From assembly GCF_003970795.1 (NCBI RefSeq), contig NZ_RWKW01000033.1:1-64000 (forward strand): a stretch of DNA of 64,000 nucleotides, in the 5' to 3' direction. The stretch's first letter is position 1; each line of letters starts with the position of its first letter. Shown in pieces: positions 28,510 to 38,584 of this stretch. Origin of the DNA: Aquibium carbonis (GTDB taxonomy: Bacteria > Pseudomonadota > Alphaproteobacteria > Rhizobiales > Rhizobiaceae). A program made the translations under genes and the position numbers. The notes beneath the pieces are model-generated. The model searched no databases, was not told the origin of the DNA, and saw only the letters and a program-made list of their open reading frames with translations.

Positions 28510-28554
28510 CAGTCGGCAGTCGGCAGTCGGGAATGGCGAATAGCGAATAGCGAG
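28510..28554. repeat. Heptamer repeats, left flank of the four-helix-bundle module
   Basis: Three tandem CAGTCGG units (28510-28530) followed by a GGCGAATAGCGAATAGCGAG run. The GGCGAAT/AGCGAAT units are the reverse complement of the ATTCGCC units on the other side of the four-helix-bundle gene, so the module sits between inverted short tandem repeats. Starts 10 bp after the ATP-grasp stop codon. Confidence 0.8.
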
Positions 28555-28578
28555 TGAGCTTGACAAAGGGAGGGATAC

Positions 28579-28944
28579 ACGGCGGTCAATTCGTTCAAGG
28601 ATCTGCGGGTCTGGCAGGCTTCGGTCGATCTTTCGGTCGATTGCTATGCCGTGACCAAGTTGTTCCCACAAAACGAAATGTTCGGGATCACGTCGCAGAT
28701 CCGGAAGGCCTGCGTTTCGGTCGCTGCAAACATCGCCGAAGGGCATGGGCGGGAGCAGACGGGATCATTCATTCAGTTTCTCCGTATAGCTCAGGGATCG
28801 CTCAAGGAACTGGAGACACATTTCATCATCGCACAACGCGTTGGTCTGATCGAAGAGCGGGAAGTCGTTCGTATTTTCGGTCAATGCGAACAGGTAGGAC
28901 GAATGCTGCGCAGCCTCATCAGGACACTGCAGGATAAGACATGA
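28579..28944 (+). pseudogene. Four-helix-bundle (23S rRNA intervening-sequence-like) protein, start codon apparently ACG
   Basis: The frame 28579-28944 encodes about 121 residues matching the four-helix-bundle S23/IVP family: NSFKDLRVWQASVDLSVDCY, FGITSQIRKACVSVAANIAEGHGR, FLRIAQGSLKELETH. Homology extends well upstream of the first legal start (GTG 28651). A strong ribosome site (GGGAGGG) lies just before 28579, where the codon is ACG, so an ancestral ATG probably mutated. Translation from GTG 28651 would give a 97-residue truncated form. Two 60-base stretches counted are 52-60% G+C, which looks lower than the flanking genes. The gene interrupts the ATP-grasp/alpha-E cluster and is flanked by inverted heptamer repeats. 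Calling it a pseudogene is tentative. Confidence 0.6.
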
Positions 28945-29053
28945 GCAATACCCCAAGGCTGCATGTGAAGATGGCAACTATGCTGACAGAGATCCGGGTA
29001 ATGCGGGGTTCTTTGTTCCGTATGCGTGCGCTTTCCGGCGTTAGCCACTTCCT

Positions 29054-29081
29054 ATTCGCCATTCGCCATTCGCCATTCGCC
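29054..29081. repeat. Four tandem ATTCGCC units, right flank of the module
   Basis: ATTCGCC repeated four times without interruption, 26 bp before the alpha-E gene start. It is inverted relative to the GGCGAAT/AGCGAAT units at 28531-28554. Such heptamers are familiar between genes in Mesorhizobium-like genomes and often sit next to four-helix-bundle genes. Confidence 0.85.
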
Positions 29082-29106
29082 ACGCGTTCCGCGGGAGCCG
29101 CCTGAC

Positions 29107-30048
29107 ATGCTTCTCGGACGCACCACCAACGGCCTCTACTGGATGAACCGCTACATCGAGCGCAGCGAAAACACCGCGCGCCTGGTCGATGCGGGCCTGC
29201 GGCTGGCACTGACCCGCAGCGCCGATCCCAGCGAGGAATGGGCCTCGATCGTGGCGAGCGCCGGTGCGTCGATCGCGTTCAAGGAACGACACACCGAGTT
29301 CACGGCCGAGAACGTCTCCGACTTCCTGCTGCGCGACACGTCCAACCCGGGCAGCGTGATGTCTGTGATGGAAACGGCCCGCAACAATGGCCGGATGGTG
29401 CGCACAGCGCTGACGCGTGAGACGTGGGAAAGCCTCAACGAAGCCTGGATGTCGATGAAGCGCATGCTGGCCCAGCCGATCGACGGACGCGACCTGCCGA
29501 AGGTGCTCGACGCCATCAAGCGGGAGACGGCCCTGATCCGAGGATCGTTCCATGGCACCATGCTGCGCAACGAAATCTTCGACTTCTCGCAGATCGGCGC
29601 CTTCGTCGAGCGGGCCGACAACACCGCCCGCATTCTCGACGTGAAATACTACGTGCTGCTGCCGTCGGTGTCCTGGGTCGGATCGACGCTCGACAACTAC
29701 CAGTGGGAATCGATCCTGCGGTCGGTCTCGGCGCACAGGTCGTATCGCTGGGTCTACGACGCCGAATACAAGCCGTCGCTGATCGCCGACTATCTCATCC
29801 TGAATGGGCGCATGCCGCGTTCGCTCGCCTTCTGCTACCGCAACATCGCCGAAAGCCTCGGCTTTCTGGCGACCGAATACGGCATTCGCCACCCGTGCCA
29901 TGATACCGCCGAGGCCATCCTGGGCCGGCTGCGGGTCAGTTCGGTCAAGGAAATCTTCGACCAGGGACTGCACGAGTTCCTCACCGACTTCATCGGCGAC
30001 AACAACCGTCTGGGCAGCGAGATCGCCCAGAACTACCGCTTCTACTGA
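29107..30048 (+). CDS. Alpha-E domain-containing protein (DUF403)
   Basis: 313-residue all-helical protein of the alpha-E family (COG2307). Opening MLLGRTTNGLYWMNRYIERSENTARLVDAG with the NRYIERSENxAR motif, the internal repeat FVERADNTARILDVKYYVLLP, and FCYRNIAESL. The start at ATG 29107 is supported by GGGAG and by the conserved N-terminus. The family always occurs with ATP-grasp and transglutaminase partners and is thought to support peptide or amide formation; its chemistry is unknown. The transglutaminase gene follows after 14 bp. Confidence 0.92.
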   Translation: MLLGRTTNGLYWMNRYIERSENTARLVDAGLRLALTRSADPSEEWASIVASAGASIAFKERHTEFTAENVSDFLLRDTSNPGSVMSVMETARNNGRMVRTALTRETWESLNEAWMSMKRMLAQPIDGRDLPKVLDAIKRETALIRGSFHGTMLRNEIFDFSQIGAFVERADNTARILDVKYYVLLPSVSWVGSTLDNYQWESILRSVSAHRSYRWVYDAEYKPSLIADYLILNGRMPRSLAFCYRNIAESLGFLATEYGIRHPCHDTAEAILGRLRVSSVKEIFDQGLHEFLTDFIGDNNRLGSEIAQNYRFY

Positions 30049-30062
30049 AGCCGGAAGGATCC

Positions 30063-30857
30063 ATGCGGCTCAAGATCACCCATCGGACCGAGTACAGCTA
30101 CGTCGCGCCGCTCGGTTATGCGCTGCAGCGGCTGCGCCTGACGCCCTACAGCGGCGGAGCCCAGACCGTTCGCTCCTGGTCGCTGGCCATCGAAGGCGCG
30201 CGCGAGGAAGTGCGCTTCGTCGACCAGTTCGGCAACGAAACCATTCTCATCAGTGCCGAGGGCGGGCCGCACGCCATCGTCGTGGAGGTGCGCGGCGAAG
30301 TCGACGTGCAGGACACGACGGGCGTGACCGGCCTTCATCGCGGCTTCGCGCCCCTCTGGCTGTTCACGGCCGCAACGCCGCTGACCATGCCGGGCGAGGG
30401 GATCGCCGCGCTGGCGGCCTCGATCGGCGAGGGAAGCGAACTCGAGCGTCTTCATGGGCTGATGGCCGCGGTGGCCAAGGAGGTTGCCTACGTCAAGGGA
30501 ACGACCGATGCGGCCACCGCCGCCGAGGACGCCCTGCTGCGGAAGTCCGGTGTCTGCCAGGACCATGCCCACGTGTTCATTTCGGCCGCGCGTGCGTTGG
30601 GCTTCCCGGCGCGCTACATCAGCGGCTACCTCTATTCCGGCGATGCGCCGCAACAGGCCGCGAGCCATGCCTGGGCCGAGGCGCATGTGTCGCAACTCGG
30701 CTGGGTGGGCTTCGATCCCTCGAACGACATGTGCCCCGACGACCGATACGTGCGTCTGGCGACCGGCCGCGACTATCGCGACGCCGTGCCAGTTTCCGGA
30801 ATCCGTCATGGCAGCGGCGAGGAACTGCTTGCGGTGTCGGTCACCGTCGAGCAGTAG
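30063..30857 (+). CDS. Transglutaminase-like family protein
   Basis: 264-residue protein: N-terminal beta domain (LKITHRTEYSYVAPLGYALQRLRL) and a papain-like transglutaminase core. The catalytic triad appears as Cys in SGVCQDHAHVF, His in ASHAWAEAHV and Asp in GFDPSNDM. No signal peptide, so it acts in the cytoplasm. In this cluster it may hydrolyse or transfer amide bonds made by the ATP-grasp enzyme; that is inferred from the conserved gene set. 14 bp after the alpha-E gene and 34 bp before the peptidase. Confidence 0.92.
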   Translation: MRLKITHRTEYSYVAPLGYALQRLRLTPYSGGAQTVRSWSLAIEGAREEVRFVDQFGNETILISAEGGPHAIVVEVRGEVDVQDTTGVTGLHRGFAPLWLFTAATPLTMPGEGIAALAASIGEGSELERLHGLMAAVAKEVAYVKGTTDAATAAEDALLRKSGVCQDHAHVFISAARALGFPARYISGYLYSGDAPQQAASHAWAEAHVSQLGWVGFDPSNDMCPDDRYVRLATGRDYRDAVPVSGIRHGSGEELLAVSVTVEQ

Positions 30858-30891
30858 TTGCGCCCGGGGAAATTCTGGCCGAATCGCTGTC

Positions 30892-31623
30892 ATGACCTAT
30901 TGCGTTGGCATCAAGTTCGATCGCGGACTCGCGTTCATGTCCGATACGCGGACGAATGCGGGCATCGACAGCATTTCCACCTTTCGCAAGATGTTCACCT
31001 GGTCGAAGTCCGGCGAGCGCGTGATCGTGCTCATGGCCGCGGGCAACCTGGCCACGACGCAGGCCGTTGTCAGCCTGCTCGACGAACGCTCCAAGGCGCC
31101 GTCGGAGCGCATGCCGTCGCTGCTCGAGACGCCGTCGATGTTCCAGACGGCCCGCGTTGTCGGCAATCTGGTCAAGGAAGTCATCGCCAATTCCGTGCCG
31201 GTCGGGCAGAGCCAGGACGCCTTCGGCGCGTCCTTCATTCTCGGCGGGCAGATCAAGGGCTCCGAGCCCCGTCTCTTCATGATCTATCCGGAAGGCAATT
31301 TCATTGAGGCCGGTTCGGACACGCCGTTCTTCCAGATCGGCGAGGCCAAGTACGGCAAGCCGATCCTGATCCGCGCCTACGACCCGAAGATGAGCTTCGA
31401 GGAGGCGGCCAAGCTCCTGATGGTCTCGTTCGATTCGACGCTGAAGTCGAACCTGTCGGTCGGCATGCCTCTCGACATGCTGTTCTACGAACGCGACAGC
31501 TTCGAGATCGGGTTCCGGAAGCGGATCACCTCGGATGATCCTTATTTCAGGACGATTTCCGATGGCTGGTCGAATGCGCTGCGGTCAGCCTTCGGCAGCC
31601 TGCCCGATTTCACCCTGTCGTGA
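30892..31623 (+). CDS. Proteasome-type (Anbu / COG3484) peptidase
   Basis: 243-residue Ntn-hydrolase of the Anbu family, distant relatives of HslV and proteasome beta subunits. It begins MTYCVGIKFDRGLAFMSDTRTNAG: removal of Met would expose the N-terminal Thr nucleophile. The following SDTRTN strand and FRKMFTWSKSGERVIVLMAAGN fit the family. No unfoldase partner gene is nearby, as usual for Anbu; the neighbours (ATP-grasp, alpha-E, transglutaminase) are its known genomic partners. The last 39 bp overlap the convergent MarR gene. Confidence 0.9.
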   Translation: MTYCVGIKFDRGLAFMSDTRTNAGIDSISTFRKMFTWSKSGERVIVLMAAGNLATTQAVVSLLDERSKAPSERMPSLLETPSMFQTARVVGNLVKEVIANSVPVGQSQDAFGASFILGGQIKGSEPRLFMIYPEGNFIEAGSDTPFFQIGEAKYGKPILIRAYDPKMSFEEAAKLLMVSFDSTLKSNLSVGMPLDMLFYERDSFEIGFRKRITSDDPYFRTISDGWSNALRSAFGSLPDFTLS

Positions 31624-32091
31624 GCCGTCGCGGGCGCCGAGCGAGTTGAGCTCCTGAAGCATGTCGAGCAGCGCCTCGATCCGCTCGCGGCCGAGTTTTG
31701 CTTCCATCTCTGCATAGATCGCCCGGCTGGCCGGCGTGACGTCGCGGATGAACTCCAGCCCCTTGGCCGTGATGCGCAGGACGACGCGGCGGGCGTCCAC
31801 CTCGTCGCGGCCGCGGGTCACGAAGCCGCGATCCTCCAGCGTCCGCACGATGCGGGTCAGGCTCGGCGCCAGCAGGCAGGCGCGCGACGCGAGTTCGGTC
31901 GCGTCGAGCGCGCCCGTCTCGCCCAGCGTGCGCACGACGCGCCATTGCTGCTCGGTGATGTCGTGGGCTGCGAGCAGCGGGCGGAAATGCGACATCACCG
32001 CCTCTCGCGCCCGCAACAGGGCGATCGGCAGCGAGCGGTTGGTGTCGCGCGGGATCAGGAGGTCGTCTGGACAGGTCTGTTTGGGCGTCAT
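31585..32091 (-). CDS. MarR family transcriptional regulator (HpaR-like)
   Basis: 168-residue MarR-type winged-helix repressor. Helix and wing region: ITEQQWRVVRTLGETGALDATELASRACLLAPSLTRIVRTLEDRGFVTRGRDEVDARRV. The PSLTRIVRTLE recognition helix and N-terminal SLPIALLRAREAVM resemble HpaR, regulators of homoprotocatechuate catabolism. ATG 32091. It is divergent from the aromatic amino-acid decarboxylase gene (173-bp spacer), so control of that gene or of an aromatic pathway is plausible but unproven. No clear dyad was picked out in the spacer. Confidence 0.85.
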   Translation of the reverse strand: MTPKQTCPDDLLIPRDTNRSLPIALLRAREAVMSHFRPLLAAHDITEQQWRVVRTLGETGALDATELASRACLLAPSLTRIVRTLEDRGFVTRGRDEVDARRVVLRITAKGLEFIRDVTPASRAIYAEMEAKLGRERIEALLDMLQELNSLGARDGSRQGEIGQAAEG

Positions 32092-32264
32092 CCGTCGCGT
32101 TGCAATCCCTGGCTGGCGCCGCCGACCGGGCTGGCGGCATGTCGTCCATGAGAGGGATAGTCGATCGCGACGGGGTTGGGAAATGGCCCAGGGAGCACTT
32201 TCGGGTGACAGCCGCGCCCTTGCCGCGATAGGTAGGCCGGTCACGTCGTTTTGGGGGAGAGAAC

Positions 32265-33686
32265 ATGGACAGCGAGGCGTTCCGGCACTGGTCGGTCAAG
32301 GCGGCGGAGTGGGGCGCGGACTATCGCGAAGGCCTGCGCGACCGCCCGGTCCGCGCGCAGACGGCGCCCGGCGAGATCGCGGCGGCGATCCCCGCTTCGC
32401 CCCCGGAGGAGGCGGAGGCGATGGAGGCCATCTTCGCCGATTTCGAGACAACCATCGTGCCGGGCATGACGCACTGGCAGCACCCGCGCTTCTTCGCCTA
32501 TTTTCCGGCCAACGCGGCGCCGGTCTCGGTGGTGGCCGAGTATCTCGTCACCGCCATGGCCGCGCAGTGCATGCTGTGGCAGACCTCGCCGGCCGCGACC
32601 GAGCTCGAGACCAGGGTCCTCGACTGGCTGCGCCAGGCGCTCGGCCTGCCCGAGGGCTTTGCCGGCGTGATCCAGGACTCGGCCTCGTCGGCGACGCTCT
32701 CGGCGGTCCTCGTCATGCGCGAGCGCGCGCTCGACTGGACGGGCAACGGCCAGGGCCTGCCCGGCCAGAAGCGGCTGCGGGTCTATTCCTCCGATCAGGT
32801 CCACACCTCCATCGACCGCGCCATCTGGGTCTCCGGCATCGGCCAGGAGAACCTCGTGCGAATCGAGACCGAAGGCCCGTCGCGGCGCATGAACGCGAAG
32901 GCGCTGGAGCGCGCGATCGAGGCCGACCGGGCGGCCGGCCACCTGCCGGCCGGCATCGTCGCCTGCGTCGGCGGCACCAGCGTCGGCGGCACGGACGACG
33001 TCGCCGCGGTCTGCGCGGTGGCGAAGCGCCACCGGCTCTACGTGCACGTCGACGCGGCCTGGGCCGGCTCGGCCATGATCTGCCCGGAGTTCCGCACGCT
33101 CTGGACGGGCATCGAGGGTGCCGATTCGATCGTGCTCAACCCGCACAAATGGCTCGGCGCCCAGTTCGATTGCTCGACCCATTATGTGCGCGATCCCGAC
33201 AGCCTGGTGAAGACGCTGGCGATCCAGCCCGAATTCCTCAAGACGCACGGCCGTGACGGCATCATCAACTACTCGGAATGGACCATCCCGCTCGGGCGCC
33301 GGTTCCGGGCGCTGAAGCTGTGGTTCCTGATGCGCGCGCACGGCCTGGAGGGGCTGCGCGGCATGATCCGCAACCATGTCGCCTGGGCGCAGGCGCTGGC
33401 GCTGCGGATCGGCGCCGAGGCGGATTTCGAGCTGGTCTCGGAGCCGATGCTGTCGCTGTTCAGCTTCCGCCATTGCCCGAAAGACGTCGCGGATCTCGAT
33501 CGTCACAACATCGACCTGGTCAACCGCATCAACGACCTCGGCCGCATCTACCTGACCCAGACGCGGGTCGACGGCGCGGTGGCCATCCGCTTCCAGGCCG
33601 GACAGTTCGACGCCACCGAGGCCGACCTGGCCGAGGCCTTCGACGCCATCCTGTCGGCCGCCCGATCGATGCCCGGCTCGGCCTGA
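32265..33686 (+). CDS. Pyridoxal-dependent (aromatic-L-amino-acid) decarboxylase family protein
   Basis: 473-residue group II PLP decarboxylase, family of DOPA/tryptophan/tyrosine decarboxylases. N-terminal THWQHPRFFAYFPANAAP, the GVIQDSASSATLSAVL block that binds the cofactor phosphate, HVDAAWAGSAMICPEFR, and the Schiff-base lysine in SIVLNPHKWLGAQFDCS. Products would be aromatic amines such as phenylethylamine, tyramine or tryptamine; the exact substrate cannot be read. It lies between a divergent MarR regulator and the glpR-glpK genes. Confidence 0.92.
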   Translation: MDSEAFRHWSVKAAEWGADYREGLRDRPVRAQTAPGEIAAAIPASPPEEAEAMEAIFADFETTIVPGMTHWQHPRFFAYFPANAAPVSVVAEYLVTAMAAQCMLWQTSPAATELETRVLDWLRQALGLPEGFAGVIQDSASSATLSAVLVMRERALDWTGNGQGLPGQKRLRVYSSDQVHTSIDRAIWVSGIGQENLVRIETEGPSRRMNAKALERAIEADRAAGHLPAGIVACVGGTSVGGTDDVAAVCAVAKRHRLYVHVDAAWAGSAMICPEFRTLWTGIEGADSIVLNPHKWLGAQFDCSTHYVRDPDSLVKTLAIQPEFLKTHGRDGIINYSEWTIPLGRRFRALKLWFLMRAHGLEGLRGMIRNHVAWAQALALRIGAEADFELVSEPMLSLFSFRHCPKDVADLDRHNIDLVNRINDLGRIYLTQTRVDGAVAIRFQAGQFDATEADLAEAFDAILSAARSMPGSA

Positions 33687-33731
33687 CGCGTCGCCCGGGG
33701 ATGCCGTGAAATATCGCTTGCCATGGCACGT

Positions 33732-33766
33732 CTTTCGTTTCTCTCTATGGGAAAGCAAAACGAAAG
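33732..33766. promoter_or_regulatory. Inverted repeat CTTTCGTTT / AAACGAAAG upstream of glpR (candidate GlpR operator)
   Basis: A perfect 9-bp inverted repeat, CTTTCGTTT (33732-33740) and AAACGAAAG (33758-33766), with a 17-bp spacer, immediately in front of the glpR ribosome site and ATG 33776. TTTCG-type half-sites are typical of DeoR/GlpR regulators, so autoregulation is likely. Confidence 0.6.
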
Positions 33767-33775
33767 GGGGGCGCC

Positions 33776-34540
33776 ATGTTCCTGTCGCCGCGGCATTCCG
33801 CCATCATCGAGATGGCGAAGGACAAGGGGCGCGTGCTGGTCGAAGACCTCGCACAGCATTTCGCGGTCACGCCGCAGACCATCCGCAAGGACCTGAACGA
33901 CCTGTGCGACCAGCGGCTGCTCACCCGCATCCATGGCGGGGCGCTGTTTCCCTCGGGCATCGAGAACCTGGAATACGAGGCGCGGCGCAAGATCGCCGCC
34001 GACGAGAAGGATGCGATCGGCGACGCGGCGGCGCGGCTGATCCCCGACAACGCATCCCTGTTCGTCAACATCGGCACCACCACCGAGGCCGTGTCGAAGG
34101 CGCTCCTCGACCACAACGGGCTGATGGTCATCACCAACAACATCAACGTCGCGAACCGGATGCGCATCTATCCCTCGATCGAGGTGGTGATCGCGGGTGG
34201 CGTCGTGCGCGGCTCCGATGGCGGCATCGTCGGAGAGGCGGCCGTCGACTTCATCCGCCAGTTCAAGGTCGACTATGCCGTCATCGGCGCGTCGGCGATC
34301 GATCATGACGGCGCGCTTCTCGATTTCGACTTCCGCGAGGTGAAGGTCGCGCAGGCCATCATCGCCAATGCGCGGCATGTCATCCTCGTGGCCGACGGCA
34401 CCAAGTTCGAGCGCACCGCGCCGGTGCGGATCGGCCACCTGTCGCAGGTGAACACCTTCATCACCGACCGCTGCGACGTGGAGGCGATCCGCGCGATCTG
34501 TGTGGAATCGGAGGTGCGGTTGATCGAGACCGGCCGCTGA
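33776..34540 (+). CDS. glpR: DeoR family regulator, glycerol-3-phosphate repressor
   Basis: 254-residue DeoR-family regulator. N-terminal winged helix-turn-helix: RHSAIIEMAKDKGRVLVEDLAQHFAVTPQTIRKDLNDLCDQRLLTRIHGGA; C-terminal sugar-phosphate sensing domain with FVNIGTTTEAVSKALL, VIAGGVVRGSDGGIVGEAAVDFI and HVILVADGTKFERTAP. Placed before glpK on the same strand, which fixes the ligand as glycerol-3-phosphate. A large inverted repeat overlaps its promoter, so autoregulation and repression of glpK are likely. Glycerol transporter and dehydrogenase genes are absent. Confidence 0.93.
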   Translation: MFLSPRHSAIIEMAKDKGRVLVEDLAQHFAVTPQTIRKDLNDLCDQRLLTRIHGGALFPSGIENLEYEARRKIAADEKDAIGDAAARLIPDNASLFVNIGTTTEAVSKALLDHNGLMVITNNINVANRMRIYPSIEVVIAGGVVRGSDGGIVGEAAVDFIRQFKVDYAVIGASAIDHDGALLDFDFREVKVAQAIIANARHVILVADGTKFERTAPVRIGHLSQVNTFITDRCDVEAIRAICVESEVRLIETGR

Positions 34541-34569
34541 GCGGCGCCTCAGGTTTCCTTTGCGCGCGT

Positions 34570-34600
34570 TTGACATTCGAATGAATTTCACTTTAGTCAT
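34570..34600 (+). promoter_or_regulatory. Candidate glpK promoter with CATTCGAATG palindrome
   Basis: TTGACA at 34570-34575 with a weak TTAGTC-like -10 after 17 bp. A perfect 10-bp palindrome CATTCGAATG (34574-34583) overlaps the -35 end and is followed by TTTCACTTT, similar to half-sites in front of glpR. Candidate GlpR control site; weak evidence. Confidence 0.4.
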
Positions 34601-34704
34601 TTGCCAGGGAGGAGCGGTTGGTGCGCGCATGGCGCGCCGGGCGTTGCACCCGGGGCAGGGGAAGGCGCCGCAGCTTCCCGAACGTGTCAGGGAGGCATGA
34701 CGAA

Positions 34705-36198
<1,494 letters not shown>

Positions 36199-36232
36199 TC
36201 GACGATTTGCGCGGGAAGAACGTCTGCACGGC

Positions 36233-36251
36233 CCCCGCAGTGCTTGCGGGG
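36233..36251 (+). terminator. Stem-loop between glpK and pyrB
   Basis: CCCCGCA / TGCGGGG, a 7-bp stem with a GTGCT loop, 34 bp after glpK. No T-run follows, so it may be a weak terminator or part of the pyrB leader, which also contains a three-codon frame (36260-36271). Confidence 0.4.
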
Positions 36252-36283
36252 CGCGCGCCATGGCCCTATGAGACCCGCTTGAG

Positions 36284-37246
36284 ATGACATCCGCTCCGGC
36301 CTTCCCGATCTATCCGCACCGCCACCTGCTTGGCATCAAGGACCTGTCGCCGGGCGACATCGAACTGCTGCTCGACCGGGCCGAAAAGGCCGTCGCGATC
36401 TCCCGCCAGCCGGAAAAGAAGACCTCGACGCTGCGCGGGCGCACGCAGATCAACCTCTTTTACGAATCCTCCACGCGCACGCAGTCCTCGTTCGAACTCG
36501 CCGGCAAGCGGCTGGGCGCCGACGTCATGAACATGTCGGTGGCAAGCTCTTCCGTGAAGAAGGGCGAGACGCTGATCGACACCGCCATGACGCTCAACGC
36601 CATGCGGCCCGACATTCTCATCATCCGCCATTCGTCGGCCGGAGCGGCCGCTCTGCTTGCCCAGAAGGTTGGCTGCGCGGTGGTCAATGCCGGCGACGGC
36701 GCTCACGAACACCCCACCCAGGCGCTGCTCGACGCGCTGACGATCCGCCGCGCCAAGGGGCGTATTGGCCGGCTCACCGTGGCGATCTGCGGCGACATCC
36801 TGCATTCGCGCGTGGCGCGTTCGAACATCATCCTGCTCAATGCGCTCGGCGCAGCCGTCAGGGTCGTGGCGCCGTCGACGCTGCTGCCCTCCGGCATCCG
36901 CGACATGGGCGTGACCGTCTACAACTCGATGGCCGAGGGTTTGAAAGGCGTCGACGTGGTCATGATGCTGCGCCTGCAGCGCGAGCGGATGGCCGGCGCC
37001 ATGGTGCCCTCGGTGCGCGAATACTTCCGCTATTTCGGGCTCGATTCCGAGAAGCTGAAGGCCGCCAACGACGGCGCGCTGGTGATGCATCCCGGCCCGA
37101 TGAACCGGGGTGTCGAAATCGCGTCGGAGATTGCCGACGGGCCGCAAAGCGTCATTCAGGAACAGGTGGAAATGGGCGTGGCCGTTCGCATGGCCGTGAT
37201 GGAGGCGCTGCTCGATCCGCGCCGCGATCCGGAGGGCCGGGCATGA
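36284..37246 (+). CDS. pyrB: Aspartate carbamoyltransferase catalytic subunit
   Basis: 320-residue ATCase catalytic chain, second step of pyrimidine synthesis. Carbamoyl-phosphate site [44 protein letters not shown]; and [12 protein letters not shown] with the aspartate-binding residues. No regulatory pyrI is nearby; instead the stop overlaps (ATGA) a PyrC-like gene whose metal site is missing, as in bacteria where ATCase needs an inactive dihydroorotase partner for assembly. The ATG has only a weak ribosome site. Confidence 0.95.
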   Translation: MTSAPAFPIYPHRHLLGIKDLSPGDIELLLDRAEKAVAISRQPEKKTSTLRGRTQINLFYESSTRTQSSFELAGKRLGADVMNMSVASSSVKKGETLIDTAMTLNAMRPDILIIRHSSAGAAALLAQKVGCAVVNAGDGAHEHPTQALLDALTIRRAKGRIGRLTVAICGDILHSRVARSNIILLNALGAAVRVVAPSTLLPSGIRDMGVTVYNSMAEGLKGVDVVMMLRLQRERMAGAMVPSVREYFRYFGLDSEKLKAANDGALVMHPGPMNRGVEIASEIADGPQSVIQEQVEMGVAVRMAVMEALLDPRRDPEGRA

Positions 37247-38547
37247 GGACGCCAGCGGTCGGCACCACCGTCTTCGAGAATGCCCGCGTCGTCGATCCGT
37301 CGCGCGGGCTGGACGAGCGCGGCACGGTGATCGTCGTCGACGGCGTGATTGCAGCGGCGGGGGCTTCCGCGGCGAACCAGGGCATGCCGGAAGGCGCCAC
37401 CGTGATCGACTGCCGGGGCAGGGCGGTGATGCCCGGCCTCGTCGACGGACGCGTCTTCATCGGCGAGCCGGGCGGCGAGCATCGCGAGACGATCGCCTCG
37501 GCGAGCGCGGCCGCCGCGGCCGGCGGCGTCACCTCGCTGGTGATGATGCCGGACACCAACCCGATCATCGACGAGGTGTCGCTGGTCGAGTTCGTGTTGC
37601 GCACGGCGCGCGACACGGCGATGATCAACATCCATCCGGCCGCAGCCGTCACCCGCCACCTCGAAGGCCAGGAACTGACCGAGTTCGGCCTGATGCGGGA
37701 GGCGGGTGCGGTGGCCTTCACCGACGGACGCAACTCGATCCGAAGCCCGCTCGTCATGCGCCGCGCGCTGACCTATGCGCGCGATTTCGGCGCGGTCGTC
37801 GCCAACGAGACGCAGGACGCGGATCTGGCGGGCGCGGGCGTCATGAACGAAGGGCTCTTCGCCAGTTGGCTCGGACTGCCAGGCATTCCGCGCGAGGCCG
37901 AGGCGATCCCGCTCGAGCGCGACCTGCTGCTCGCGCGCCTGACCGGCAGTGCCTACCACGCCGCCAAGATCTCGACGTCTCTGTCGGCTGGCGCCATCGC
38001 GCGCGCCAAGAACGATGGCGCCAAGGTCACGGCCGGCATCTCGATCAACCATCTGTCGCTCAACGAGAACGACGTCGGCGAGTACCGCACCTTCTTCCGG
38101 CTCTCCCCGCCGCTGCGCGCCGAGGACGACCGCCTGGCCATGGTGGAGGCGGTGCGCGACGGCACCATCGACATCATCGTTTCCTCGCACGATCCGCAGG
38201 ACGTCGACACCAAGCGTCTGCCCTTCGCCGACGCCGCCGATGGCGCGATCGGGTTGGAGACGCTGCTTGGCGCGGCCCTTCGCCTGCACCACAATGGCGA
38301 CGTACCGCTGCTGCGGCTGGTCGAACTGCTGTCCACCGCGCCAGCCCGCTTGTTTGGCCTGCCGGGCGGGACGCTGAAGCCCGGCAGCCCGGCCGACCTC
38401 ATCCTCGTCGATCTCGACGAACCCTGGGTGGTGCGCGAGGCGGATATCCGTTCGCGGTCGAAAAACACCTGTTTCGAAGGCGCGCGCCTGCAGGGCAGGG
38501 TCTTGCAAACCCTGGTGGCGGGTCGCACAATATTCACCGCAGCATAG
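37243..38547 (+). CDS. Dihydroorotase-like protein lacking the metal-binding HxH (PyrC')
   Basis: 434-residue amidohydrolase of the dihydroorotase family. In active enzymes the strand-1 metal motif reads DxHxHxREPG; here it is [14 protein letters not shown], with both histidines replaced. The HCED-like segment is also changed (VVANETQD). Other family features remain ([42 protein letters not shown]). It is therefore probably a non-catalytic PyrC' (PyrX) partner of the overlapping pyrB product, described in pseudomonads; a true pyrC would lie elsewhere. The annotation as active dihydroorotase would be misleading. Confidence 0.88.
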   Translation: MRTPAVGTTVFENARVVDPSRGLDERGTVIVVDGVIAAAGASAANQGMPEGATVIDCRGRAVMPGLVDGRVFIGEPGGEHRETIASASAAAAAGGVTSLVMMPDTNPIIDEVSLVEFVLRTARDTAMINIHPAAAVTRHLEGQELTEFGLMREAGAVAFTDGRNSIRSPLVMRRALTYARDFGAVVANETQDADLAGAGVMNEGLFASWLGLPGIPREAEAIPLERDLLLARLTGSAYHAAKISTSLSAGAIARAKNDGAKVTAGISINHLSLNENDVGEYRTFFRLSPPLRAEDDRLAMVEAVRDGTIDIIVSSHDPQDVDTKRLPFADAADGAIGLETLLGAALRLHHNGDVPLLRLVELLSTAPARLFGLPGGTLKPGSPADLILVDLDEPWVVREADIRSRSKNTCFEGARLQGRVLQTLVAGRTIFTAA

Positions 38548-38584
38548 AAGGCCGTCGGGGGGACAGCCCGCGGCCGGCACAGGA

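Noticed and set aside
28510-29081. CRISPR array
   Set aside because: Repeats are tandem 7-mers without spacers and no cas genes are present.
36260-36271. Three-codon frame ATG GCC CTA TGA in the pyrB leader as an attenuator peptide
   Set aside because: Too short to support; no clear terminator/antiterminator alternatives or pyrimidine tract were found.
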